In this document: positions 1-10,391 of the stretch, one piece after another
Layout of the letters: every line of letters begins with the position of its first letter
Numbering within the stretch: the first letter of the stretch is position 1
Assembly: GCF_932276165.1 (NCBI RefSeq)
Contig: NC_063993.1
Location: 5,032,001-5,096,000 of the forward strand
DNA length: 64,000 bases
DNA from: Plutella xylostella
Lineage: Eukaryota > Arthropoda > Insecta > Lepidoptera > Plutellidae
Direction: 5' to 3'
Notes under the pieces: generated by a model
What the model saw: the letters and a program-made list of their open reading frames with translations, nothing else
The model's database searches: none
What the model was told of the DNA's origin: nothing
Translations under genes and position numbers: made by a program

Positions 1-772
1 CTTTTAAACGGAAAAGGCTAGCTTAATGACCTCTACTGCAACATTAAAGCACTAAATGTGCTTTGTACAGATCCTTAGGATATTACCAACTAAAAACAAT
101 AATATTTGTTTCCAATTTTATATTAAATCTTTGAAAAATTGGGGTTGTGTGGTGTCGCCATTTTGTGAGTGGGACTTTTTCATTTCCCGGGAGTGTATTA
201 TTATGTATGTGGTATGTAATAATAGAAAATACAACTCACCATTTTAATAGGTCCTATAGTTATTTGCTTCAAATAAACAGAACCAGGATTAAACCAGATG
301 CTCAATTCACACTTTAACTTAAAAAGTGGCAACAGCAAAAAGTTATTTAAAAATATTTTTTTCTTCCCGCCAAATTTAAATCGTATTTGGCAGGACGACA
401 CTGCGCATGCGCTGTAATGGCGCGCGAATCTTCATCTGATGGCGGCCCGCGCCATTCACAACAAGCCACGGGTGGTGGTACCGCCATAGCAGAATCCGTA
501 ATCTTTCTTCCGCAAGAAAAGCACGTGATTCGTTGCATTGCAAGCAACTGGGCATCATATTATAAGTACTTACCTACTTCTATATTATGTACTTAATGAG
601 TAGGTACAGAGAATTCATAGTAAGTAAAAAATTCTAAAAATAAAAACATAGATTTTTCTGTAATATACATCGTCAAATCACTAGAATAAAAACATCAGCA
701 ACGCGTGCTTCGTCAAAAATATTACATTAAAAATAATAATAAATTAATAATAATAATATATCTAGTAAAATA
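1..772. other. Non-coding, repeat-like 5' edge
   Basis: I see no supportable gene. Bases about 12-40 (GGCTAGCTTAATG...) and about 145-200 (GTGGTGTCGCCATTTTGTGAGTGGGAC) match the flanks of the element at about 57,950-59,300, so this is a short copy of the repeat into which that element appears to be inserted. Short ORFs at 387-596 and 347-547 lie over one another on opposite strands and have no family resemblance. The stretch 720-770 is (AAT)n-rich. Confidence 0.5.
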
Positions 773-978
773 GGCCACCCGTCGTACCTGGCTCAAATGT
801 ACCCATTATACTAGCTGCATTTCCGCGCTGTATAGCCACGGATATCCTTTGAGACAGGTACGACCCGGAGCGACGGTCAAAAGTAGTCAAAACCCCTATC
901 TCGCAGTCGTCGGGATATTGCACGAATTAACAACCTGGCCTCAGTTCCCCAAACACCCGTCACCTCAAACGCGACAGG
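773..978 (-). mobile_element. Decayed LINE C-terminal coding fragment
   Basis: Read on the minus strand, this stretch first encodes PVAFEVTGVWGTEARLL and then, after a one-base shift near a TGA, GSYLSQRISVAIQRGNAASI. From memory, the QRIS-AIQRGNAAS block is typical of the C-terminal end of the ORF2 protein of some arthropod non-LTR retrotransposons. The frameshift and isolation mark it as a dead fragment. What I see is the two-frame homology-like peptide; the LINE assignment is my recognition and was not searched. Confidence 0.5.
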
Positions 979-1457
979 CATAAAAATATACGAAGCCTTT
1001 AGGACATCAAATAAAAAAATATAAGAACTAAATAAAATATTTTTTAAAAATACCTAAGTAACTAATATATGAGTATGTATGACTTAACTATGAAAAATTA
1101 TGATACTTAATTACTTACTTAGAATGAACCAAAATTTTGTACTTATGAAAAAATAAAGGTTTTCACAATGATCAAATTCAGAGGATAGCAAAAGTCAACG
1201 TGGTCATATTATACCACTTCAAGAATCGGGTTGATAATTTTATATTATTATTTATGTCCTTTTATACTACAACGATTTACACCTAAGTTAATTTACTTAG
1301 CTAACTATCAGTCGGTCAGCTCGGTGGATAACAGCAATACCCTGAAAAGTTGATTTCCATCGCATCTTTGGATGTACCTACTACCTATAGGTAGGTATTT
1401 AGTTACTTACTGAACAAACCTATTTTTGACCACAATGCAAATAAGTATAAAACCAAG

Positions 1458-2000
1458 AAAAGTCCTTGGTATGAGGCGTTTGTTAAAAAAAAAAAAAAGT
1501 TCCTTTTTGGAGAAATAGATGGCGTTGTCTGGGGTTGTACCAACTTTCAAACCCTCAGAACACACTCAGATCACAATATGTTATTCTGTGAGGCTAACGA
1601 AATGTGAAAGTGACGTAGGTAGGTAGAATTGTAGTATTATTTTCTCTATGATGTCGATGTCACTGTTGCTTCAGCGTTCAGTGCGATTGTGTGTACAGCC
1701 GTTCTTTTCAAGTTTTCTCAGTTTCCTTGTGTTTCTCCTGTATAAATTGAGTTGTAGTTGAGCTATCTGCTCCTCCTCCCTCCCGCCACATGCAGTCTGA
1801 GCCTCGGAAGGATGGCTCGCGCTACCACCCGACATTTAATCACAACTAGTGAGTTCTTATTCTGAGTTTAGTACTCTTTGCTCTCTATGTAATTTTTGAC
1901 AGTTGGTACACTGCGTTTTCACGCCATCTATCGGCTTACCCAAAAGCTCAACTGACAGCTGTCAAGGAAAACGGCTCATTGGTAAAAACCAAGGACTTTT
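1458..2000. repeat. Inverted-repeat element upstream of the EF-hand gene
   Basis: The ends are inverted copies (AAAAGTCCTTGGT at 1458-1470, its complement at 1988-2000). Further in, both arms share ATAGATGGCGT and TGTACCAAC in opposite orientation (about 1516-1551 and 1898-1930), giving imperfect arms of about 110 bp around a 300-bp centre. A poly-A run (1485-1498) lies in the left arm. No clear target duplication was found, so the superfamily is unassigned. The right end is about 170 bp from the next ORF. Confidence 0.5.
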
Positions 2001-2166
2001 TTATGTATCAAAACGATCAAAACCTTTCTTTGCTTCATGATTGAACTGCTGACATTTTTATTTTGGTTTTTGGCGTGGTATTCATTGACATTGACAGTAA
2101 AGTTGTCACATATAAAACTGGGATTTTGTTTGGATTTTGTACGTGCTTTATTTTAATTTTGTATCA

Positions 2167-2349
2167 ATGTTTGAGTTTATTACAAATGTTCGTGCTGAAC
2201 TTTTCGAAGAATTCATAGATTTGCTTGATCAAATATCCGAAGACAGCCTCTACCTCTATGATAGAATAACTGAAAATCTTATCATCGAGTTGAGGCGCCA
2301 CCTAAACATACCCCGAAGGAGGGAAAACCACCTCAATGAAATAGTTTAG
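2167..2349 (+). CDS. Small upstream ORF, 60 aa, hypothetical
   Basis: An ATG-started ORF begins MFEFITNVRAELFEEF and is rich in Leu, Ile, Glu and Arg, suggesting an amphipathic helical peptide; no family is recognised. It ends 80 bp before the ATG of the EF-hand gene on the same strand. It is therefore either an upstream ORF in that gene's leader, a separate small protein on the same transcript, or chance. The acidic, charged composition resembles the downstream gene more than it does random AT-rich DNA. A possible donor (GTAGGT, about 2391) lies between the two ORFs, so the leader could also be spliced. Confidence 0.35.
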   Translation: MFEFITNVRAELFEEFIDLLDQISEDSLYLYDRITENLIIELRRHLNIPRRRENHLNEIV

Positions 2350-2429
2350 GCCCCCCTTCTAATAGAATTTGATAAATTCTCGTCAATCAAGGTAGGTACT
2401 TATTTTAAAACATAAAAATATTGCTGAAA

Positions 2430-3827
2430 ATGAGAAGAAAAATAAAGAAATCGCTCAAACGTGAAAAAGATAAGAGTGGCTCTAGAAAACAAAAAACTGA
2501 AATTAACGAAGAAGACACTATCCATGATTCAAATGAAGGAGAAAGCAAGAATACTAATGGGGCTGGGGCTGGTACGGCAACACAAGAAAATAGTCATCTA
2601 AATAATGAAGAATTCACTGAAAACAAAAAAGAAGATATAGAAAATAGTGAAAAACTACATAATGTATCAATTCATGATGAAGGTAAAGCAAATGAAAATG
2701 AAGGAAGTGTTGAAAATTTTAACAAACCCAAAGACCAAGTGCGACATGAGAAATTTGTAACACCTAACATTGCAAAAGAAAATGATTCGGGTATCGATAA
2801 AAAGTCTGATGAAATAAAAAACAATGAATCAAAGATTAAACAAAATACTAATGATTTTGTGGAAAGTGCAATAGAGCTAAGTAAAAAAGATAATGTTGAA
2901 GAAATGCTGTCTGAAAAACAAAAGTCAGAAGATGCTGTAGCTGATGAAACAGATGTCACTAAAGGAATGGCATCAAAAGTGCAAACAGAAGTAAAGGAAA
3001 AACAAGCCAAACAAGATAATATTGAAGATATAGAGTGTTCATCCCTGATTTGTGAACAGGAGAATCTCAGAGCTATAGAGGCAGGAGTTTTCGATTTTGT
3101 AATAGAAGAAGATTTGATAGAGGAAATCGACGAAGAAACAAAATTACAGGAAGAAAAGGTTGAGGAAGAACAAGAAGTCTACGTAGAAGTTCCAATAGAT
3201 CCCGCTGAGCCGTATAATTTTAGCGATTCTCAAGAAGCGTTGAAAGCGCCGTTTGAATTAAGGCTAGACCAGCTAGTTGAATTAGAACAACTGTGGGAAT
3301 CGTTTCAGAACTGTACTCCAGCCTATAGTGACATTGATGGCTACATTACTGAAAAAGAACTAGTTTTCATGCTCAAAGCCTTATTAATAATGACTTATAC
3401 CCCAGAACAATTGCAAGAGCTAATAAACTTTTGCGTGAGACCACCAGACCCAGAAGGCCGAATAACCTTCGAACAATTTGTGAAAATGGTAACAATGAGA
3501 CAACGTGATTTCCCCGTTGAAGAGGAGGTAAGAGCAGCTTTAAAAGTGATGGATACTGAGGACATCGGTGTAATAGACAGAGAGTTCATGCGGGAAGTGC
3601 TCCACAAACAAGGAAACAAAATGGGCCCCAAAATGGTGGATAAACTGATCAAAGAAGTGGATATAGCTGGAGATGGCACGATAAACGTTGAAGATGTTGT
3701 CGGTACTATGGTTATCGATCTTAACAGAGACGACATACTGCTTCTACGGCAAACTCTGTTTCCTGATGAGGCTCCAACAGAAATTATTATTCCGGATGAT
3801 CCGACAGCAACAGCTACAGATGATTAA
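2430..3827 (+). CDS. EF-hand protein with long acidic N-terminus
   Basis: This is an intronless ORF of 465 codons from the first ATG at 2430; the open frame extends back to a TTG at 2421. Residues 1 to about 220 are Lys/Glu/Asn/Asp-rich and look disordered. About 220-270 is strongly acidic. The C-terminal 190 residues form a calmodulin-like pair of EF-hand lobes. The loops are mostly degenerate: YSDIDGYITEKE has Tyr at position 1, PPDPEGRITFEQ and DTEDIGVIDREF lack key ligands, and only DIAGDGTINVED is near canonical. Ca2+ binding is therefore probably weak or limited to the last loop. The layout recalls axonemal EF-hand subunits such as DRC8/EFCAB2, and the absence of introns would fit a testis gene, but this is inference. 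The N-terminal extension is much longer than in that family. The tail ends in a Pro/Thr/Asp-rich segment. Confidence 0.8.
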   Translation: MRRKIKKSLKREKDKSGSRKQKTEINEEDTIHDSNEGESKNTNGAGAGTATQENSHLNNEEFTENKKEDIENSEKLHNVSIHDEGKANENEGSVENFNKPKDQVRHEKFVTPNIAKENDSGIDKKSDEIKNNESKIKQNTNDFVESAIELSKKDNVEEMLSEKQKSEDAVADETDVTKGMASKVQTEVKEKQAKQDNIEDIECSSLICEQENLRAIEAGVFDFVIEEDLIEEIDEETKLQEEKVEEEQEVYVEVPIDPAEPYNFSDSQEALKAPFELRLDQLVELEQLWESFQNCTPAYSDIDGYITEKELVFMLKALLIMTYTPEQLQELINFCVRPPDPEGRITFEQFVKMVTMRQRDFPVEEEVRAALKVMDTEDIGVIDREFMREVLHKQGNKMGPKMVDKLIKEVDIAGDGTINVEDVVGTMVIDLNRDDILLLRQTLFPDEAPTEIIIPDDPTATATDD

Positions 3828-3995
3828 ATTGTACCTACCTTTCATTATCTAATTCTTCTGCTAAGCGACTCGGTGACACTAGATGGACTAGGAAAAAGAC
3901 TAGGCCGTAGCCTAAGGCCGGGGGTCGGCAACTTAAAAGGCATTTTAATAGATAGGTAGTAAATAATCAATGAATACATAACTCCGACGACGACG

Positions 3996-4248
3996 ACCGA
4001 ATGGCGTAGTGGTTAGTGACCCTGACTGCTGAGCCGATGGTCCCGGGTTCGATTCCCGGCTGGGGCAGATATTTGTTTAAACACAGATATTTGTTCTCGG
4101 GTCTTGGATGTGCCCGTAAAATGGCAATAGGCCCGCCCCCTATTACATTGGGACTAACATAACACTCTGGCGAAAAGTGGGTGCAGCAATGCACCTCTGC
4201 CTACCCCGCAAGGGAGTACATTAGTGCAAGGCGTGAGTGCGTGTTTTT
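3996..4248 (+). mobile_element. tRNA-derived SINE, copy 1
   Basis: The head contains a pol III A-box-like TGGCGTAGTGGT and a perfect B box GGTTCGATTCC. It is followed by a family-specific body (TTTGTTCTCGGGTCTTGGATG...GCACCTCTGCCTACCCC) and a short T run. It is almost identical to the copy at 20,357, which has a longer T run. The tRNA-like head lacks a complete cloverleaf, so I do not call a tRNA gene. It lies between the EF-hand and Ly6 genes. Confidence 0.85.
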
Positions 4249-4904
4249 TTGGTAGTTCAAAGAGGTTCAGTATCACACCCAAGGAAACTGTGCATTTATT
4301 TTTTCCCTATGAACCTGTGCAAGGAACCAGAGGTTGGCAACCTCTGCCCTAGGCTCTTTATGAGGCCTAGCCATACATGCATAAGTTATAAGTCTCATCG
4401 TTCGATTGCTTATTTTATGGTTTAAAAAAAAATACTAGGTATAAACCATGCTATAAAGATAACTAATAGGTTTGTTCGCCAATCGCAATCGTCATTTTTC
4501 TTATTTTAATATCGTTACTACCTACATGAGAAAAAAAAGATCATTATTATTCCGAGGTTTCTACACTAATTTGTTATGATATCACCCTTATACTGAGCCC
4601 TTATAGGTAATATATCACCCAATATCACCCCATTTGTCTATACGTATTTGCGTTTTTACCAAAACTGCCATATGTGTATATTTTTGCGTACATTTTTGGT
4701 TTTTGGCAAATACAGCAAGTGCCAGCATCAAGACCTACTTTCACATTAATCTGTGTCTACCGGCCGTTTATCGTTATGATTGACAATGACATTTGATTTG
4801 ACAGATATTTGTTTGTGTCTCGTGTGGCGTGTATTCGTACCGTATTTCAGTGTTATTTTATTATTTTGTGTAGTTATTTGATTTAAAAAATTTACCGCAT
4901 AACC
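4249..4904. other. Intergenic between SINE and Ly6 gene
   Basis: No gene is seen. The last about 170 bp, before the Ly6 start codon, probably include the promoter and leader. No clear TATA box stands out. Confidence 0.4.
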
Positions 4905-6126
4905 ATGAAACAATACATTATTTTGTGTATTTTATTTGCCACTATTTCAAAGAGTAAGCCCCATTTACAATTTCACTTTAAATCCCTAAAAGAAATACCG
5001 CTTCCGAGGGTGTGGCTGTTTTGTGTTTTGTTACTCATACTATTCATGTTCTATTATTTAGATTGTGAATAATGTAATTGGTTGTCTGGTTTTGATTTCC
5101 TCTTGCTTCAGACACAGCGGTCGGAGTTTCAGTTTCCTTGTTGATCTTTCAGTTCCGGTTTATTTACTAACTTACATACACATACTTACGTTTTAAATGC
5201 TTTTCAGGTCTTGCAATATGGTGTTACCAATGTTCGCCGGCGAAGCCCGGCTGCAATGAGCCGTTCAACTGGAGGGGTGTGGGGTACCTCGGCACAGCCT
5301 GCCCTGATGATGGAGATGTTTGTGTTAAACTTATTGAAAGGAAAGGAGGTACACCATTGACTTATATAATACTAGTGTAAAGACAGGGCCAACTAGTCAA
5401 GAAAATGGCACCCTTGTACTGGCCCCAAAATCTCAGATGTCTGTCATAATTTGTTTGAATTAGGGCCTGTGTGCGGGTGTCATTTTCTTGAAGCAAATTG
5501 TTGACGGGTGCATCCTTCCTTTTAAAATAATTGAGGTATACATTAATCAATCAATTCACACTTTGCTTTATTCCCTGCTTTCAAGTAATATAACTATAAA
5601 AATATATTTATGTTTCAGCGGAAGAAGTTATAACCCGAGATTGCTTAAGCAATTTCAAAGCTGTACGGACAGACATTCCGGCAGATACATATGAAGGTTG
5701 CAGACCAGCTGCCCGAGATGTGAATCTGGCCAACTATGTCAATAACACTATTAAGGAATATGATTTGAAAAGGTGAGTGCATAATAAAGAATGATCACTT
5801 ACAATCGAGAGTGATTGTGGGTCAGTGGATTTCATATGAATTAGATAAAAAGGAAAAATATTTATATCTGGAAATCTGAAAATAACATGTTTAAAACATA
5901 ATTAGAGAAAAAACAATGCCATTATGAGTTTGTAAAACACTGCAGTGTTTTGTGGTTCATTTAAACTTCTTTATCTAAAATAATTTTTATTATTTTCAGG
6001 GACATGTATGATGCAACATGGTGCTTTTGCTTCTTGGATCACCGCTGCAACGGGGCATCTCTGTCTTCACTGTCAATGGCTCTTCTAATACTTACATCTG
6101 TTGGTGTGTGGATATCGAAACTGTAA
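4905..6126 (+). CDS. Ly6/uPAR-type GPI-anchored protein
   Basis: Four exons join in frame: 4905-4953, 5208-5348, 5619-5772 and 6000-6126, encoding 156 aa. The donors are GTAAGC, GTACAC and GTGAGT; the acceptors end in CAG. A signal peptide (MKQYIILCILFATISKSLA) precedes a mature start WCYQC. I count ten cysteines: WCYQC, GCNEP, ACPDD, VCVKL, DCLS, GCRP, WCFC and RCNG. That spacing fits the three-finger fold of the Ly6/uPAR family, with the diagnostic CN near the end. The hydrophobic C-terminus (MALLILTSVGVWISKL) after SSLS fits a GPI-anchor signal. Insect relatives (quiver/sleepless, crooked neck-like crok, retroactive, boudin) act at the cell surface in channel regulation, septate junctions or chitin organisation. 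I cannot say which one is orthologous. A short repeat piece lies in intron 2. Confidence 0.88.
5379..5540. repeat. Short inverted-repeat element in Ly6 intron
   Basis: The left end (AAGACAGGGCCAACTAGTC then AAGAAAATGGCACCC) and right end (GGGTGTCATTTTCTTG...) are partly inverted copies. The same left block and right block (GTGCATCCTTCCTTTTAAAAT) recur at about 15,755-16,235, so this is a dispersed family. The superfamily is not determined. Confidence 0.4.
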
Positions 6127-7240
6127 CTCATAAATAGGTATGTGCTGAATCTCATTGTACATTTAGCTTTTAGACTGGCATTGAGAAAAACTTACAGAAG
6201 TTGACTGCTGCAATTTGATGCAATTGCAATGTCTATTGCTAGAGTCCAAACCACTCTATAGGTACATAAAAAAACCAATGACAACAGTAAGGACACCTAC
6301 CTCAGTTGCTTGAAGGAACTTTAAAAGGTTGTCATTTAATTGATTGCTTTTATACAGGACAGAAAGTTACAGAAATACAAACACTCAACCTTAGTTTAAA
6401 GTTTCTACATGCAACTAGGCGTTAGTTAATTATTCATACCTAATTTTATGAAAATCAGAAATAATTCGCATTTGAAATTTGCTACTCGTATAGTTTATTA
6501 TGAGTAGGTACTTACAATCCAAATTTATAAAAAAATATCGAAATTTAGTGTTTTACTTGAAATGATACAACTCCATTTCTTAATACTCTTTGTAACTATT
6601 TTGATATTTAATGTATCACTTTATCCATGCATTTACCTTTAACAGATAATAATTAATGTTAAATGACAGCTTTTTATTGTGTTTTTAATACGCTTTGAAT
6701 AAATATATGTTAAGGTATTAATAATGTATACTGTATGGTCTGAATCTGTTCCATCCATCAATATTATTCTTAGGAATACTAGATTTTTTACTATGCCTTT
6801 GTACATTTAATTTATATTACTATTGAAGGCTTTTGTACAATCTGAATCAATTCCGTCCATTGATATTATAATAAGTATTCTTATAAATAGCTATAGGTCA
6901 ACTGTTTTAAATAAATAATTTGATATATTTTGACTTGATTTCTTTAAATATTGTTATTGGTATTTACATAATTTAAGTAGCTACAACAAAATTCGGCCTT
7001 GGTATGATTTACCTGAGTAGAACTCATAATGCGCAGCTAAGTTCATCGCGCGGTAAAAAACGAACGTTAAAAAGGTTACTTAGGTCCATAAACGCGAGCC
7101 AACAAAACATCAAGATAACTTTAGTCCTAGGGGAAAAATACATTGTTTCTAGGATGAAACCAGCCTAGTAGCCCGAGGGATGAAATTTAAGGGTGTTCAA
7201 ACTATTTTTTCGTTTCATTACATTTCAAAATTATAGAAGT
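6127..7240. other. Ly6 3' UTR and intergenic
   Basis: No coding sequence is seen. AATAAA signals occur near 6698 and 6911 and could end the Ly6 transcript. Part of 6740-6870 carries an imperfect direct repeat (GTCTGAATCTGTTCCATCCATCAATATTAT against CAATCTGAATCAATTCCGTCCATTGATATTAT). Confidence 0.4.
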
Positions 7241-7509
7241 CAAGGGCGTACCCAGGATTTCAGCTAGGGGGGGGCAGCTCATACCTGTTCCGAGATGATG
7301 GTCGGTCAGGTATATTGAAACATTATAGATAGTTAAAAGAATATTAAATCAATATATCTGACTGAAAAGAAAAGATATTTTGTTTCAAACACTTCAGTTC
7401 TTCAGTTTGCGCGTTTTTAATTCCTACTTGGCAGGAAAATTTACGATTATTTTTTCTTCTAGGGGGGGGGCAGCAGCCCCCCCCCTGCTCCTACCTGGGT
7501 ACGCCCTTG
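7241..7509. mobile_element. hAT-type MITE with exact 8-bp duplication
   Basis: The terminal inverted repeats are CAAGGGCGTACCCAGG at 7241-7256 and its complement ending at 7509. Both sides carry the 8-bp duplication ATAGAAGT (7233-7240 and 7510-7517). The 269-bp element has G-runs and C-runs just inside the ends and no coding capacity. An 8-bp duplication with this terminal motif is the hAT signature. Confidence 0.85.
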
Positions 7510-7757
7510 ATAGAAGTACCAAAAAAATATAATCATTTTCATTGCTCGCGCGTTTATACATAAGATACTTCATACATCTGAAGGATGTCTGCACTCTGCA
7601 TTATCAATACAAGATATTGATAGCTTTTAACACAAACATACCGAAACTTAATTAGTCTTCCAATCGTTTAAGCCTTCTAATGATTCCACTCATAAAATAT
7701 TAAACTTTTATATCAACACTTTCTTCAAACCTGTTATATAACAATATCATTGCCATT

Positions 7758-7790
7758 AGTATAAAAGCTGAGGAAATAAAGTCATTTAGT
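7758..7790 (+). promoter_or_regulatory. Candidate TATA promoter of gustatory receptor A1
   Basis: TATAAAA at 7760-7766 lies about 50 bp before the start codon. It is followed by the block TGAGGAAATAAAGTCATTT, which is also present immediately before the start of the paralogue at 17,556. A start site near 7790 is inferred from spacing only. Confidence 0.35.
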
Positions 7791-7816
7791 AACAAGTACC
7801 ATGATAATGGTTCGAA

Positions 7817-10047
7817 ATGGCCTCCGAGTTCCTAGCTACAAATATATTGGAGGACGGGTTTATAAAATCCTTTGCCCCGATTCTGTTTTGTCAGAAGTTG
7901 TTTTTCTCAGGACGCACTAACTTTGAATATCGTTTCGCCTCCGGCCCTAATAAACGGCAGAGAATATTAACAGTGATTGCGTTGATTCTTATTATTTGTC
8001 TATTCAATTATTCAAGATTCAGCTACATAATGAATTATGAAACGGTTATATCCAATGATAAATTTCTATTCGCTTTGAATCAAGCATCAACTTCTGTATA
8101 CATGATCGCCATGATCGCCAGTGTCATACAGGCGCGATTCTTTGACTTTAACAAAGCTTCTGAGTTTTACATGAAATTGCAAGAAATTGGAAATATAATG
8201 AAGATGCGACGCAGTAAGGCACGGTCATACGCGATGGGGTATCACAGGAGTATCGCAACTGTTTGCATTCTTATCGTATTCGCTTCTGCGTTTATGTATT
8301 CATCGCAGTGGTATAATTATAATTTGACGCTAATGATGTCGTGTATCTGTTGGGCAACGGCAACATTTTGTCTGGAACTGGCTCTTTGTCTGCATACTGG
8401 TATAGATTTAATTGCGAAACTGAAATACTTGAATGGCATTCTGAAGTCGGAGTGCGCGGCGCTAGTGTCGCCGCGCGGGGGTCGCGGGGGTCGCGGGGGG
8501 CGCGGGGGGTGGTGGTACCCGCGGGACGCCCTCGTGCAGCGCTGGGTGCTCGAGGACAAGAGGGCACTCAGCGACAGTGACGTCACACTGTATTTGAAGG
8601 AAATTTTCAAAGGATACAAAATGTTCAGTGATGTTTTCAAATTTCAGGTAAGTCAGCACTAAATATTATGCTCCATCATCTCTATATATCTCAAAAGAAC
8701 AAGAAAACACAGCATAATTTTGATGTCCTTCCTTCAGTTGGTCTGTCAAGTCCAAGGCGCTTTATATACAAGAGAATACGTAAATTAATTAAATTAAAAC
8801 TGCATAAGATGAAATCAACAGCAAGCGTCCACAAATAAATCTTCATGATTCAGTTTCGTAAGGCCTTTCATGTTGAAAAACGAATATTTACTTCTTCTCC
8901 AGAAGGGCAATAAAATACATATTTTTATGTAGAGGTATTGTAATCCCTCCGTGTGCGAATCCGACTACCAAATTAGCCGGCCATTTAGTTATTGTTTTTA
9001 TAGGTTGTAGGTTGGCTGGTAGAAAATGCTTTTAGCATTAAGTCCACCTTTTGTACACTTATATCTCATATTTGTGCAATAAAGTATTAAATAAATAAAT
9101 ATATTTACTCCAGAAAAAGTAGTGAATAATTCGCATCGATATTTCAGGTATTTCTACTCTTTACTTCAACTTTAATGTGGACAATGCTGTCGATTGAAAT
9201 AATAATCGTTGGAATAAATGTAAGTTAAAATTCTCATTTAGACACTGTAGGTCGCCTAGACTTAAATTGAAACTATTATTTTTTTATTACTTATGTACCT
9301 ACATGCTGGATAAGTAGTTACTTACTTTTATCGTTCCGATAACAAACTACTTAACAATTTTTAATTTTCAACAAAGGCTCCTAGACAAACCCACTTTGGG
9401 TTTATTGGTGCCTGAATGTTTAAATCTCAAGTTTATTTTTTATGTGTAATAAATAAAGTACCTACAATACAAAACAATGATATCTGACATGTTCAAACTT
9501 TTTTTTTTGGAATATGGAATAAGTAGTTAGAAGTTTTCACTATGTAAAATTTCGTACGAAGAATTAAACGATAAGGTACCAGAAGAATAGCTTACAAATA
9601 TTTTTATATTATGTACTTATTTAATTTATTATAATTATTTATATTTACAGAGGTTACCGGCATATTACATTGCATCAGTTTCAATGGGCATAATTATAAA
9701 TTTCATTTTAATTTCGGCTATCGGCTTATTAGGTGGAACATTCGAAAATGAAGTGAAAACCACTAAATATATTTCCAACAAAATCTTAACACTTTACAGC
9801 GAAGGTACTTATATTTTATAAAATTAGTACGCTTATGGAATAAGATCTTAAACTACTGCAAAAATATTTTTTTATCTTTTCAGGACCCATACGGAAAAAG
9901 GTGAAGACTTTGATAAGTATGATAGAAAACAATACTCCTGTGTTTTCCATTTACGGCATCTGGACTGCAAACTATGGCATAATCGTGAGGCTATTCTCGA
10001 TAACTACCACATATTTGGTCGTCCTACTGCAACTGTCATATTTGTAG
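7817..10047 (+). CDS. Gustatory receptor, subtype A, copy 1
   Basis: Exons 7817-8647, 9148-9219, 9651-9804 and 9884-10047 (intron phases 0, 0, 1) encode 406 aa, a usual length for an insect gustatory receptor. Hydrophobic segments near residues 51-66, 82-104, 148-162 and 170-192, plus one in each of the three small exons, make seven. The last exon ends TYLVVLLQL, a variant of the family's C-terminal TY-x5-QF signature. The gene probably encodes a ligand-gated cation channel in taste neurons; the divergent sequence suits bitter-type rather than sugar or CO2 receptors. Between segments 4 and 5 lies an unusual glycine/arginine tract (residues 220-233), encoded by long G runs. Its closest relative here is the gene at 17,556. 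Intron 1 holds a LINE 3' end. Confidence 0.9.
8990..9106 (+). mobile_element. LINE 3'-end fragment in intron of receptor A1
   Basis: The stretch GGCTGGTAGAAAATGCTTTTAGCATTAAGTCC...TTTTGTACA, ending in GTGCAATAAAGTATTAAATAAATAAAT, is the widespread 3' terminus of a lepidopteran CR1/jockey-like LINE with an (ATAA)n tail. It is 5'-truncated and non-coding. Confidence 0.6.
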
Positions 10048-10391
10048 GAATTTCAGGCATTGACTTTATATAATTACTAGATTTCAGGATCATAATTTCG
10101 AGCGATTTAGCGATTAGTTTGTACGATACATAAAAGTGCCTACTTTTAAATTATGAAAACGTTAACATATGGTTATATTGAAATTATGTATTTAATTTAT
10201 TTAAGAAGGTAATGTGACCAAATAACACAATTTAGATATACCAAATTACTTACATACTTAATGAAGTTATTATTTTAACAACGGTTTGTTTAGCTATAAA
10301 TAAAGGACGTTTTGGTTCCAATGTGTCTTTGTTCTGTCGCTCGTACTACTCGTATCACTATTGACTCCTGGATCGGGTTCAAATTTGCAAT
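10048..10391 (+). promoter_or_regulatory. Intergenic, candidate promoter of receptor B1
   Basis: This spacer between two receptor genes holds TATAAATA at 10,295-10,302, about 90 bp before the next start codon, and no coding sequence. Core promoter function is inferred from the motif and position. Confidence 0.35.

Noticed and set aside
3996..4070. tRNA gene (A and B boxes present)
   Set aside because: The downstream SINE body, T-run and a near-identical second copy at 20,357 show a tRNA-derived SINE; no full cloverleaf could be folded.
4905..6126. Toxin-like three-finger protein
   Set aside because: The cysteine pattern is that of membrane-anchored Ly6 proteins, and a GPI-type tail is present; no reason to call a toxin.
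8292..8659. Minus-strand Arg/Pro-rich ORFs over the receptor A1 G-rich tract
   Set aside because: They are complements of the receptor coding exon; the proline runs arise from the C-rich strand. The same shadow appears over A2 (18,056-18,316).
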